Positions 35,980-47,392 of a DNA stretch of 64,000 bases are shown piece after piece. Where the stretch lies: the NCBI GenBank assembly GCA_907163375.1, contig CAJQUW010006999.1:1-64000 (forward strand). Reading direction: 5' to 3'. Source of the DNA: Prostheceraeus crozeri. Lineage: Eukaryota; Platyhelminthes; Polycladida; Euryleptidae. Each line of letters begins with the position of its first letter. Positions within the stretch are counted from its first letter, which is position 1. Under the pieces are notes generated by a model. It was given only the letters and a program-made list of their open reading frames with translations. It was not told the DNA's origin and ran no database searches. A program made the translations under genes and the position numbers.

Positions 35980-36345
35980 TGTATATAAATAGACAATGGA
36001 AACACCACATGAGATTTCTTGGTAAGTAATGAACAAATCGTCGACCGCTAACGCGGTCTCTGATTTGTACATTACTTACCTTGAAATTTCATGTGGTATT
36101 CCTACATTGTTGACCGCCTATTTTAATTGAATTCTATATCTACAAAACGGACAACAAAGATATCATTGCTATCCGAATTTTTTCAATTGAATTCAATGTC
36201 CAAGAAATCGGACGTCAATGGTGCTACACAGTAAGAATGGCATTATAAGGCCGTCATTTTTTTAGATATTTGCAACATAGAAGTTTCTGCAAAGACCATA
36301 GAGTTCTAAATTGTAGACGAATATAGGAATATTATCCACTTTTTG
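35670..36345 (+). repeat. Duplicated block R3 around an (AT)n run and a long hairpin
   Basis: Two diverged direct copies, about 35,670-35,885 and 36,110-36,345. They share GGCCGTCATTTTT, ACATAGAAGTTTCTG and AGACCATAGA(G/C)TTCTAAATT-like blocks. Between them lie an (AT)n microsatellite (35,898-35,978) and a hairpin (36,004-36,097). The block may be a composite of one unclassified repeat. Confidence 0.6.
36004..36097. repeat. Long hairpin with nested GACCGC/GCGGTC stem
   Basis: ACCACATGAGATTTCTTGG...GAACAAATC pairs with GATTTGTACATT...CATGTGGT: a stem of about 36 bp with three mismatches. Its loop itself contains GACCGC-TAAC-GCGGTC. A weaker extension adds a few pairs on the outer side. Confidence 0.8.
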
Positions 36346-36708
36346 AAGACATAGATTTATAGATTCCGAGTAAGCGTTAGTGTCCGAGTTATTGGTACTC
36401 CAACCCAATGAAGATGAAATCTATGGCGATGGAGAGAGAAATTAGAGTTGCTATTCCTACATTGCACGAAGCCTAACTTCTGTTCTAGAGGCTTTGTCGT
36501 TTTCAATTTCTATGGTAGGAATAGAGTGGAAACCAGCCGTTTGTCGTCGGTCAGTTTAGTTACGCAGTTAGGCACCGACCATGGTGAGAATCACATAACA
36601 TTGAATAAACTATCTACTACGTATATACACTAAATTAAATTCAATCATCGAGTACAGCCTACTTTTTTGTTTTGAATTAATATTGAGCCATGTTTCCTGA
36701 TAACTTAC

Positions 36709-36757
36709 CATTAGATAGACAACATAGTGAAGCCGCGAAAAGTAGCAATTTGAACAT
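36709..36757 (-). CDS. Possible signal-peptide exon, putative start of gene B
   Basis: Acceptor ACTATTACAG is followed at once by ATG and the reading MFKLLLFAASLCCLSN, a typical signal peptide (Lys, hydrophobic core, small residues near the end), then a donor G|GTAAGT. The exon is 49 bp and ends with one base over. Upstream, a sequence MDEFKNYIWIQ ending CAG|GTAAGA at 36820 could be a further exon in the same frame, separated by only 62 bases. Gene A, same strand, ends 6.5 kb upstream. A link to the WSC exon at 22.36 kb needs at least one unseen exon of length 3n+1, because the phases do not join directly. A chance signal-peptide-like frame cannot be excluded. Confidence 0.4.
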
Positions 36758-36859
36758 CTGTAATAGTGAAATGAATCATGTGAAAAGCAGTCATGGGCAG
36801 GAACATAAAATGATCTTACCTGTATCCAAATGTAATTCTTAAATTCATCCATTGCGTCA

Positions 36860-38442
36860 AGCAATAGGCAGCGTTCTTATTTCAAGATAACTTATTTTTG
36901 GTTCTAACTGTAAGGCTACCACTTGCACAATGTAATTAATACAAGAGAAATAGGAGTGATAAATCACTAATGGAATAAGACGCAATTCTGAGTATCTTCT
37001 ACTCTTTTCCAATGTTTATGGATAATACAGATAGTTAGTTACTGAATTGGAAAAAGTAGGACCAACCACATTGCAGCAAGTTAAGGAATGTGTGAAATGA
37101 CCTGTTGTGAGTTTGCTGTTTTAAAAAGGTTCCTTTGATGCGCGGGGATTCATATAATCGATGATTGTGACATCATAGAATGGGAATGCATTCTTTGGAA
37201 AGTTGATGGTATGTCATGTGCATAACTTACTAACAACTTCCATCAATTACTAGCACTGCAAAATCTAAATCTTTCCAACCTGTCTTTTCAAACTAGTGCT
37301 TAACGACGCACTATGACGCAAGTAGAGAAATGTAACAACTGTAAAATTAGAGCTAACGCATAATGCAATACATTTTGAAAGTTTTTAGCACGTTCATAAT
37401 ATGCGGTTATGATTAGCATCGCAGCAAGTTCAAGATAATATGTGCTGCTCTATTGCATGGGTTCCAACTGTTTCTTAGGGCTTAGTCGAATGTCACATAA
37501 CGCGATCATAAAAGCGACTATTTTCAAGCAATCATTCTAAGATAAACAGAATGCTAGTCAGTCAACCCTAGATACCCCTTTATGCGCGCGCGTAAACAAC
37601 TCTATTAATGTTTTTTCATCACCCGATACTATTCTAATCAGAAAATGTGTATGGACTCTCATTCATGCTTATATTTCATTGCTTAATGCTTGTATTCGAA
37701 CCGATTAATGCATCATTTATGTACCATACCAACACACAATTGAAGCATGTTTTTTTTTAAAAAAACCACCAATATATTTGTAACCACGAAAAAAATGTGC
37801 GGTCTATAATCAATTAGGTCAATGGATTTCATGCAACTGTAATGGTATAGGTGTATTATACTACAGTGTATAAGATTTGAGGATAATCTTGGTCCTGGGC
37901 TGACCCAAGATCTAGAGACAAGAATGATCTTCACGTGATTGATTATCTGGCTGCACCAGACTATGCCAAAGCATGTGCACCTTTTTAGTGATGTGTAGCC
38001 TAGATTCCACACTAGATTTATTTGTAAATCCAGATTCAAGTGGCAAAGCGACACATTGTATATAAAGCAATAGACGTAGAATGCATGTACATGCACTAAC
38101 ACAAAAAGGCAATGTTTTGTGCGATGAGCAGTAATACGCGTAATGATTTATTTACTAATCTAGTGAGTTATAGGCCTATTTTATAATTTACGATAATGTT
38201 AACTGTATTTTCAAATCAATCAAACACAAGCAAATTGAAAAAAGATATCCAAAATAATGACCCAAACGGGTATTTTTTAATAATGACGTTGATATCTCTT
38301 CTCCACAAGAAAGCTTTAAGTGAACAAAAAATTCAAAGTTCCAATATCACAAAAGTTTTCCTAACGACAAAAGTTCTGTGATGAACAATTCGATCACTGA
38401 GTAAGTCCTGATATTGTGAAATGTTTTGTCTGCGGCGTGCAA
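36860..38442. other. Intergenic, no gene recognised
   Basis: Between gene A and putative gene B. The minus-strand frame at 37713-38102 is Cys/Ile/Val-rich without a motif. Nothing else seen. Confidence 0.45.
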
Positions 38443-39185
38443 ACTTGATTTAAAGTGTTTCACTGAAGTGATTTACTTCTTCGCTTGCAAGGGAATTCCA
38501 GTGGTTTGCGACGTCAATTGCGAACTCTCTCCACTATTGTTTAATTTCAGATCTTTTGAGCTTACATTGATGACCACGAGCAAGCGTGTAAGACTCTGGG
38601 ACAATGAGCTCTCCAAACGTGTCATTTTTCATTTCAGTGAGTGTTTGTGTATAGCGTCAATCAAAATTTATCGCGTGCCGTTAACTTATCTTGCTATCTA
38701 CGATCCACTGTCAAATGCTCTGGTATAGTAGATAGACCACAGGTTGCATTGAAATCTATTATTCATTCCAGCTCGAAGCTCCACGTGTCATATAAAATAT
38801 CCCATGTGGTGAAATTATTCAAGATCTGAAATAATTATACCATAGATAGGCTGAGGAATGCACAGTGCTTCCAGAATTCATACAGGCTAGAATGTAAGAT
38901 TCTGGAAACTACATCACTGATAAAGTAGGGTTTGAACTACATGCACATGCTGCATAAGTTGCCAGTAATCATTTTTTAACTGTTAAAAAAACAGTTCACA
39001 ATATTTGTCACAAAACTCTCAAATTGGCTCTCAAAGTGGATACTCTCAAATTAGGCTACATTTGCATGCTTTTATTGTTGTAATGATTGACTCAGAAATT
39101 TTCTCTAGACCGAATGTTGTCAACGCTCGACATTGGTCGAATTAAACTAATCGGCTGGCCGGTCTTCAAAATTTGAGGCAAGGGC
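38443..39185 (+). repeat. Dispersed repeat R2, copy 2
   Basis: Matches 10857-11375 in the same orientation, with shared blocks CAAACTTGATTT, GGAATTCCAGTG, TTGATGACCACGAGC and AACTACATG. Diverged, with indels. Confidence 0.6.
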
Positions 39186-40618
39186 CTGCAGTCAACTCAT
39201 ACTTTTTAGTACTCATTCAGTGAGTTGTACTCGTATGGGAATAACACTGTCACTACAGTCGATAAATGGCATATAGCACATCTAACGGGCTATATCCCAT
39301 TTGCACATTCATCTAAAAACTGTTGTGGCAATAAAACAGAAATGCAGTTGGATCAATAAAATTGTATTCATCTTGAAGAAAATGATTAGATCCAAAATAC
39401 ATTGAATTACAGTTCTGATCAAACAAGATTGACAGATATTGTTAGGAAGAGGAAATATGTAAGCCTTATGCCCTCATTTTCTCCCAAATGTGCGACGTGA
39501 TATGAAAAGGAATAAAATTGCAATCAGCATCAGAGAATTTAAAATAATTAACTTAGGATTGATATGTCACGTCTTTGAAAACATTATGATTGTTGCTAAA
39601 TTTGCACCCTACCTTTTGCGATTATTCAAATGACAATTCACATGCTTAAGGTACACGCGGAGATTGTGTAAGCGCTACACTAGTGCATTGTTCAGCACGC
39701 CACACTCTATCTTAATCCTGAATATCAAATGAAACTACTTTCATTGCTTGGAAAAGTTATAGAATTAATAAAACATATCAAACACTTTTCTCTGTTTTTT
39801 TAATTGTGAATTCTAAATAAATATCTCGATGTTACAAGTAATGACATTGATTCCTCATTTCTACACTATTTTTGAAATCAAGATTGACTGGATGAATTAT
39901 TTATATTGATATTTTATCGCACTTGGTACTCATTTAGCAATCAATTAGAACTTAATAATCATTTTAGTACTTCTGTGAATTAAGTTTGGAAATTTTAGTG
40001 CTCTTTACTACTCATATTGGTACTTAAATAGGACTTAATAATTTGCATCCCTGACTTAAGTTTTGACTGACGCTTTTTCTAAATATTCCTCAAATATCGT
40101 GCGATTTCATGATTTACTTTGAAAAGACCGTTTTCTCAGATCTGCTGAGTATTCCTCCAGCTTTTTATGAAGGCTTTCAATGAAATGTATGATGCTTTTA
40201 CATTAGCTTCCATAATAGCTGCTTCCTATAATGAGTTGCTTTTTGACGAATGTATTTTCCTGCTTTCCAATGTTCTTCGAAATTAATATTTATGAGTCTT
40301 GAATATTAGAACAGTAGTTTAGATATGTTAGTCATGAAATGGTAATAGTTCGTGTCATAGACATCGAATAAGGCTCAGTAGTGTATGTACTATATATGCC
40401 CATTACTTACTTAAGATATTAGTATGATACACAAAACTGCACTTGCTCAGTGTAAGTTTCATGATATGATGCTTTTAGGCATTCAAATCATCTTTCTTTA
40501 TGAGTTTTCATTCTCAAGGTACTTTTCAGTATGAAATATTATTTTCAAAAACAATGGATGGAATATCATCCGAAAGAAAATTTTCTATATTTCATGCATC
40601 TATATTGGTAACGATTTA

Positions 40619-41988
40619 CAGGGTGGCGCACGTAAACCGTCGGATTTTAAACTTTTATTACTCCTCAAATATTCATCCGATCGTCATGAAATTTCGACTC
40701 ATACTAGTTTGGAGTATAGGATTTATGATGATTATACCCGTTGTACTGAGAATTGTCAGAAAATTCTGATTCTATTGACCGAATGACATGTACTCATTTT
40801 GTTGACATCGAAAATCTATATCAAGTTAATTAACTTAACATGAATCGTATTCTGTACAACGAATTGTGCGCAGTCTTGAAGTGAATATTGTTCAGTTACT
40901 TTCATGTCATATAAAATACCATTCGACGATTAAATCACGATCTGAAAAGAATCGAACATAGAAGAATGGATGATTATTCGGTTGCAGAACGAGCAAAATG
41001 CGCGGCTTGATACGAATGCCTCAAGAGTCCAGTGGAGGTACAAAGGCTTTATCATTCAGAGTATGGCAAGAAAGCGAGAGCACCGGATGCCAGTACCATA
41101 AAGCGGTGGCACACAAACCTAATGACCAGTGGTAGTGTGGTGACTATCAAGCGGGACCGGTCATCTTCTGAACGAACGGAGCAGAATGTGGAACGAGTTG
41201 TGCAGCACTTCGAGGAGAACCCGAAGTCAACAAGGATCGGTATCTCAAGATGTTACAGGAGGAATTTTGGCCAGCGGTGCAGTCGGACAGAAGGGACAGA
41301 AGAGGCAGGAGCATCATATTCATGCAGGATGGTGCACCTCCACACTGGGGACTTCCTGTTCGTGAGTGGTTGAACAAGAAGATGCCTAACAGATGGATGG
41401 GACGTGGATCTCCTAACATGCCCTGGCCACCGCGTTCACCTGACCTGACGCCTTGCAATTTCTTCTTGTGGGGTTTTGTCAAGTCCAAGGTTTAACATAC
41501 ACGGCCAACATCCATGCAAGACCTGAAGGACCGCATCATACAAGCATTTCAAGAAGTGACAACTGAGATATGTCGAGAAACTGCTCTAACCTACCAAAAG
41601 CGACTCGACTGCGTCCTCGAGAATGAAGGAGGACACGTTGAAGTTCGATGACTACTAACACTTTTTTCTTATGTTTTTCATTTAATAAATGTTTTCTATG
41701 ACATTTACCTTAATTCGTTTTGGTCATTATTGATAAAGACGTGGGGGAAATAAAGGAAAAAGTTTATCATTAAATTTTACATGTTAAGATACATTGTTGG
41801 TATGTCAATTTTACTACATGTCATTCGGTCAATAGAATCAGAATTTTCTGACAATTCTCAGTACAACGGGTATAATCATCATAAATCCTTTACTCCAAAC
41901 TAGTATGAGTCGAAATTTCATGACGATCGGATGAATATTTGAGGAGTAATAAAAGTTTAAAATCCGGCGGTTTACGTGCGCCACCCTG
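40619..41988 (+). mobile_element. Tc1/mariner-superfamily DNA transposon, 174-bp inverted ends
   Basis: A 1,370-bp element with near-identical 174-bp terminal inverted repeats (40619-40792 and 41815-41988) that start CAGGGTGGCGCACGTAAAC, flanked by TA on both sides (40617-40618 and 41989-41990), the target duplication of this superfamily. Between the repeats is a decayed transposase on the plus strand. The ends are similar enough to suggest fairly recent movement. Confidence 0.95.
40966..41651 (+). pseudogene. Broken mariner/IS630-type transposase
   Basis: Reading begins MDDYSVAERAKCAA, hits a TGA at 41008, and continues with VEVQRLYHSEYGKKARAPDA and TIKRWHTNLMTSGSV, the N-terminal helix-turn-helix (DUF4817-like) region. 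After QHFEENPKSTRI the frame changes and jumps to MLQEEFWPAV, FMQDGAPPHWGLPVREWL, WPPRSPDLTPCNFFLWGFVK, which hold the second and third catalytic acidic residues of the DDE domain. A stop replaces the usual Tyr after SKV. The final stop is at 41649. About 150 residues, including the region of the first catalytic Asp, are missing, so the copy is non-autonomous. Confidence 0.9.
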
Positions 41989-42004
41989 TATATCTTCATC
42001 TAAT

Positions 42005-42090
42005 TTACTGATTCTTCATAGAAATGAACTGATGATGGCAAGCAAGCCAGAAACGCTTGTAGTTCCCGCAATGATTTAAATCTGATTTTG
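42005..42090 (+). repeat. PLE terminus relic with hammerhead-like motif
   Basis: Isolated motif just past the mariner element: GAA, CUGAUGA (42029-42035), stem II UGGC-AAGCAA-GCCA, GAAAC (42050-42054), GCUU-GUA and then GUUC. Stem II is perfect. Stem I is short and offset by one base. No PLE coding sequence adjoins it. Confidence 0.45.
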
Positions 42091-43276
42091 TTCTCACCTC
42101 TTCAATTTTCATACATATTACATAATTTGATAATTAATTTAAAATATTACATAATTTTCATACATTTGAGATCGAATTTAATATCTAAATTCATTTTAGT
42201 GTTCGAAAGAAACTTCCAATGTACTAGTTAAACACCACATTCACCAAGACAGTAATATCAAGCTTCCTAAGCGTTGCAAGACAACTCGGACTCAACCACT
42301 AAGACGTTAAAGACAGCATGCCGGGTAAGTAATCGGCATGTCTGCCCTCGGGATCTCGCAGATTTTGAATTGCAATCGGTCACAGTGACGATTCTCAGAT
42401 ATCTTATATAACAAACAACATTACTATGCTTTCAACGACTATCAGAAATATAAGAGCTAGAGCATAATATCACAATCAAAATTGCCTAATACAGTGGTTT
42501 CAAGAAACACGCTTCATCTTGATTACTTGAGCAGAATTTTCCATTGTTCTTCCAATTTCGGCTGACAAATTCTTTAGATTGTAAAGGACTTTTCCGAAAT
42601 GATTGCTTCAGACACAGAAAGTAGCAGCAGCATGCTTCGTTGCATCAGAACTGCCTACCTCTTGCTAACTGGGCCATAGATAGCTCTACCAACATAGACG
42701 GCCGTCAGCACATGACGACATGAAAGAAGAAATCGCAATTGCTCAATGGCATCCAAGTCATCAACTGTACACATGTATACGAGTTTATAACAGTAATAGA
42801 AGCTTTGCTATGCTCCTCAATTCACCCTTGATTGACATCAGATCGAATGAAAAACAACGAATTATTCGAAAAACATGCTGTAATATTTCACTTTTTCATT
42901 TTCGCTGAGAAACTGCAGCGGACAAAATGTAACATACAACAGCGCAAAAAATGATATGAATTGAATCATCAACCTCCAGAATATAAGAATATTGTCAAAT
43001 CTTATGAATTGAATTGTCAACAGAATGTAAAAATATTGTCAGTAAATTTGATTTATGAAATGAACAATAAAATCAGAATAACCTTCACAACACCTAACAG
43101 CATCTAGTGTCAGTATCAGAGTGTCATTCTCTCAAATCACAAAGGCAGGTGTATCAAAATTACAATATATACTGTTTATGCAGCTGACACACATTAAAAA
43201 TGGACGGAGAAAAAAAGTTGAGAATCTGCTACAAAGAACAAAAGTGATTGCTTCAGGCATCGTTCATGTTGAAAAT
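42091..43276. other. Region downstream of gene A, no feature recognised
   Basis: Should contain the 3' UTR of gene A. I did not find a clear AATAAA on the minus strand close to the stop codon. Confidence 0.4.
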
Positions 43277-45109
43277 TCAAAGTTCAGTTGTTACGTCATC
43301 TACCGGTGGCATTTCACTTCGAAGTGAAGCTGATGAACCAAATCGTGGAGACTGTGATCCTCCATATGCTCCTCGATTTTGTAAAGATATTGAGGACCCA
43401 ACGACGAGAATATTTCTTTCATTTGTGTCAAATGACCCACTGGGTGATGCGTCATATATGGGTTCATGCGTCATTCCTGAATCAGGGTCAATTGTTCTTC
43501 TTGGTTTTCCAGCCATCTCCATTTGTGCCGTTTTCATTCGCTCTTTCTCCTTTTGTCTATGAAATTCAGCTGGTATTTCATTCGGTAAATATACCTTGTC
43601 GATATAGCCAATTAGCTGATCGACTTTGTCTGGGAAATCATTGATTTTGTCTGTCAGTTCACGTGGATTGGGTTCTACATACGTGGCTTCGGTAATTTCT
43701 TGTTTGAAAATCTTTCGACCAACTTTAGTGTGGTTCATACCGGTCCATATGAAAAACCTTTTCATTACGAATTCCACAAGCTCATACTCATTGCTTTGCA
43801 GTTCAACATCTGAACGTACACGCTCAAAGGCTTCATTTAATATAGCCATGAACATGTTTATCAAAATAAAAATGATAAAAACTGCAAAGGCAACAAAAAC
43901 AATGGGGCCCAATACGGGCTCATACTCATACAACAACAGAAATTGAAATTTACCGAGTGTAACCTGCATTATAGATTCCAGAGCCTGGATAAACGTGTGA
44001 TATCGATAAAGACCGTTTTTAAATAACAAATAAAATAATTGGGCGAAAGCTAAAAAGATAATACCAAAGAGAATACCAAACTGTTGGATATCGTTCGCTC
44101 CGTAATGAAGAACTGATCCTAACATGCCAATTCGTTTGTTAAATCGCAACAATCGAATAAACTTAACAGTAGATACGAAAACAATAAATGATGTAACGTA
44201 GGTTAAATTTTCATGCCAATATGCGACTGATTGAAAGTTCGTATAGACGTTGCCATGGTATTTCGCAAAAATACTTGTTAGTCTATTTGTCTCGGTCACC
44301 ATGTAAATATACGCCGCTACCGAGCCAAATGAACAACCAATAATGAATATCTCCACCCAATTCCAAATGAAACCGAAGTAGGCTTTCCTTTGCAGATAGA
44401 CCTTGCGAATTTCTTTGATCATGAAGATTATTATGCAGATGAAGTATCCTGCTATGCATGCTATTTCGAACGCTTTGTTGTTACTCGCCAGAAAACTCAT
44501 TAAATTCGCTGGATCAAATCGATAAGAGGTCCAAAATCCACCTGACCCAGGTAGCTCAGCCAACATGGTCGCCACACCGAATAGGTTGACGAAGGGATTG
44601 TATACGGTGAATTGGATGAAAACTGCACGTGTGTAAACATCGATCCAATGTGAACGTTTCAGGAAACTAACAATATTTTTTAGTGATTTCACGTCACCGA
44701 TCATTTCCTGGGCATATCCATCGCCTTGATATGACGCGAGTTTCCCGATGTAAATTTGACCACCTAAACTTGATGCAGTTCGATAGGCAAAGGCTGGCGC
44801 TGAATTATTGCCAGTTGCGTTTTTTTCAAACGGTACCCATCCGACGCCATAGTCCTTATCATCAGCTCCAAAGAAAGAATACGGTCGTTCACAAATACCG
44901 ATATATTTCCAGAATAGACGCTCTATATTGCATCCACCAGGAGGTACACGAAGTTGACGTAGGATTGCGTAGCCCACCATTCTTCCTGTTCTGTCTCCAG
45001 TAAAGCCGCGTTGATAGAACGGAGGGTCATTATTGTACCATTTTCCTGCTCGAATTGATGGTATAAAAACAAGTTCCGTCCAATTCCAGAATTGTTCTTC
45101 TGTTCTGAT
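43277..45109 (-). CDS. Last exon of gene A: polycystin TOP domain and channel region
   Basis: A 1,833-bp terminal exon (610 codons plus TGA), acceptor ATATTTCAG, phase 0. It begins FWNWTELVFIPSIRAGKWYN and RQLRVPPGGC, the start of the extracellular polycystin (TOP) domain, which runs to about residue 210 (YNPFVNLF). The channel part follows: S2 (FEIACIAGYFICIIIFMI), S3 (WVEIFIIGCSFGSVAAYIYM), S4 (SFIVFVSTVKFIRLLRFNKR), S5 (FGILFGIIFLAFAQLFYLLF), a pore helix with VTLGKFQF and S6 (VFVAFAVFIIFILINMFMAI) ending ILNEAFERV. The tail is about 160 residues, charged then Ser/Gly-rich, with no EF hand seen. The pore lacks the acidic filter of polycystin-2, as in polycystin-1-type proteins. Such proteins usually pair with a PKD2 channel in cilia or sensory membranes. 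Confidence 0.93.
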   Translation of the reverse strand: MRTEEQFWNWTELVFIPSIRAGKWYNNDPPFYQRGFTGDRTGRMVGYAILRQLRVPPGGCNIERLFWKYIGICERPYSFFGADDKDYGVGWVPFEKNATGNNSAPAFAYRTASSLGGQIYIGKLASYQGDGYAQEMIGDVKSLKNIVSFLKRSHWIDVYTRAVFIQFTVYNPFVNLFGVATMLAELPGSGGFWTSYRFDPANLMSFLASNNKAFEIACIAGYFICIIIFMIKEIRKVYLQRKAYFGFIWNWVEIFIIGCSFGSVAAYIYMVTETNRLTSIFAKYHGNVYTNFQSVAYWHENLTYVTSFIVFVSTVKFIRLLRFNKRIGMLGSVLHYGANDIQQFGILFGIIFLAFAQLFYLLFKNGLYRYHTFIQALESIMQVTLGKFQFLLLYEYEPVLGPIVFVAFAVFIIFILINMFMAILNEAFERVRSDVELQSNEYELVEFVMKRFFIWTGMNHTKVGRKIFKQEITEATYVEPNPRELTDKINDFPDKVDQLIGYIDKVYLPNEIPAEFHRQKEKERMKTAQMEMAGKPRRTIDPDSGMTHEPIYDASPSGSFDTNERNILVVGSSISLQNRGAYGGSQSPRFGSSASLRSEMPPVDDVTTEL

Positions 45110-45169
45110 CTGAAATATAGCAAATTATTTGTGTATTAAATGATGACTATTTTGGGATATTGTATGATG

Positions 45170-45935
45170 CATAGAGTGGTTATATATTAAGTAGAGTAGC
45201 AACTCAGCATTCATTAAATCCCCAATGTGCATGCAGTTTCAATTTCATTAAATGAGCATGAGTCGAGCGAGACCCAGTACCACCTGTGAGAATTTTACAC
45301 TAGATTTTTACATTGAAATTTCACACTTTGGAGAAATGTACACGAATTTGACTGTACAAAATAATGAATATTGCTCGAAATTAGCAATCCGATGGGTTTC
45401 CATTACTAGAAGCTCAGCTTTATTATATATAATAAGATTGTTTCCTTAAGCGTGGATGATCATATCTATTAAGATTCAAGAAGTGACGCCTTGTGAATCA
45501 TAAAATCATGCCACTGAAAATTGAGTCAAAAACATGCCATCTCAGCCAAGAAGCTCTCATAAGATCTCAACTTTTCTTTGAAGAGCTGCAGTGACTTGTA
45601 TTATAATGCAGTCCATGAAATTTCCTAGATTATCAGCTTTATTTCCACTTAATTAAGATGCATGTTGGCAAATATTATTTTGCCAAACATTAATCTTACA
45701 TATTCTTTCAAAATTACTTTTGATATGCAACTTGTTACATACTACTTATGAAGTGGCTTCATCTCGGCAGTATATAGATTTCCAAAAATTTAGCTTTTTA
45801 AAAACTGCTCAAATAATTTTTTGGACCACAGGAACGTAATCTCCGTAAAAAGCTGAGTATTTTCATATAAAAATTTTCACTGTATACAGACACTTTCTTT
45901 GAGTCGACACTCTACCTTTATAGACTTACGCTATG
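45170..45935 (+). mobile_element. hAT-like MITE family M, copy M1
   Basis: 766 bp with ends CATAGAG...GTAGAGT and ACTCTACC...CTATG in inverted arrangement, flanked by a perfect 8-bp duplication GTATGATG (45162-45169 and 45936-45943). An 8-bp target duplication points to the hAT superfamily. Non-coding. It lies in the intron between the last two exons of gene A. Confidence 0.85.
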
Positions 45936-46551
45936 GTATGATGCCTGTATGATGCCCCATTAGTTTATTACACACCTTTCATAAATGCTCTCAAGTTTTA
46001 ATCAAGATTAAAGTCGAGTTCCAAGTCTATAATGAATAGGATTAGCAAACTTGACTTGCCTTCCTGATGACAATTGATACAAAATATGCTTATGCAAACT
46101 CACTAATACCAATTTGATGACATATTGCTACCTTTTATATGTGAATTGCTTGTACATTTATGCCTTTACAAAACAAGATGAGGCTCTTTAATTTATAATA
46201 TCAATTGAATAATAGCTGCACTGTCAAAGGAACATAAAGAATTGTTTCCAAAGTTTCAAAGATTATCTAATATACAGTAGTTTTATAACCGTATTTTGTG
46301 CTTTGTTTCAAAGCTCATAACTGTCTTTTAGCAGATATTTTAAGTTGGAATGAAAATTTTAGCCAAGCTTCTGTTCACTATCTGTGTTATCAGGCGCCAA
46401 AACTTCGATTGTCCAAAATCTTCGTCGCCAATTGCACGCCGCCACTTTCTACACATTTACGTTAATTATTGACGGTAGTTGATGTGTTGATGCATATGAA
46501 ATATGTGCACTGCGATACCCGTCAAGAATGTATGACTGCTGACATACTCAC

Positions 46552-46802
46552 CGTTGAAAAAGAATAGAGACTGGATTTAGCCACAAATAGTCTCTCCATC
46601 TCAGCCTTTAATTCATAGGCATTTATGTCACGGAAACTATACGTGACTCTCAATAAAAGGAAGTAGAAAATTAGATAGAACATAATTTCCCGAATCACAT
46701 CAAACATGTGGAGTTCCTGCAACCTGTATTCACGAGCACGCTCTAATTCCTCTTCACTTGGTGGATCATATCGGATCTTCCTCGGTTTAATTGGAGATGT
46801 CA
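46552..46802 (-). CDS. Gene A exon: intracellular linker and S1 helix
   Basis: A 251-bp exon, acceptor TCTTACAG, donor ACG|GTGAGT, entering with two carried bases and ending in phase 0, so it joins both neighbours in frame. It encodes SPIKPRKIRYDPPSEEELER, AREYRLQELHMFDVIREIMF and the hydrophobic helix YLIFYFLLLRVTYSFRD, then INAYELKAEMERLFV. The (R/K)xxREIxFYxxFxxxLxxVxYxxRDxNxY pattern is the hallmark of the first channel helix in PKD1L/REJ-type polycystin-1 proteins. It is followed by the TOP domain in the next exon. Confidence 0.92.
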
Positions 46803-47052
46803 CTGTAAGAGAAAATATTTTTATTAAAAGATAGTCTACGTGGCACACTGGCTAAGCGATTGGCCTAGCGATCATTTAGTCTGAAAAGTCGACAGTTTTA
46901 TTAGAAGTCGGCGGAAAAATGTGAAAAACCTCTTTGAAAATAAAATAAACGAATTTGTGCGCACGAACAACATCGCTCAACGTCTGGATAAACGCTTCAT
47001 TCTGAAAATGGCTACACAGGCATATTTCTGGATTTTTTGGCTGTGTTTGATT

Positions 47053-47392
47053 GTCAGAAAAGAATGAATAAACAATTGAATCAAAGGCAAGCCTTTAATA
47101 TTCGTGCTTCGTTCGTCACCGGACAGTAGCAATCTAGCGAATGGTGATAAAGAGAAATAAATTGATTCATCAGCTTATTATCCTCTGAGTATCAGTAAAA
47201 AGTGGCAGCTAAAGTTGCGCCTTGCTGAACTTTAGCTGCCACGTTTTACTGACACACAGACGATAATAAGCTGATGAGATCAATGCATCTCTCTTTATCA
47301 CCATTTGCTAAATTTCTATTGTCTGGTGACGAGCGAAGCACGATTATTGAAGTCTTGCCTTTGATTCAATTGTTAATTCATTCTTTTCTGAC
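47053..47392. repeat. Foldback element with about 165-bp arms
   Basis: A left arm (47053-47216) and a right arm (47228-47392) are inverted copies, with an 11-base loop GCGCCTTGCTG. Inner arms GTGGCAGCTAAAGTT/AACTTTAGCTGCCAC are perfect. Outer parts (AGAAAAGAATGAAT.../...ATTCATTCTTTTCT) have scattered mismatches. There are no internal genes. In gene A pre-mRNA it would form a long double-stranded stem. Confidence 0.9.

Noticed and set aside
36004-36097. Helitron 3' hairpin
   Set aside because: No CTRR terminus after the hairpin and no 5' TC end found; stem is far longer than a Helitron hairpin.
43288-43946. Plus-strand frames opposite the last gene A exon
   Set aside because: Shadows of the strongly supported minus-strand polycystin exon.
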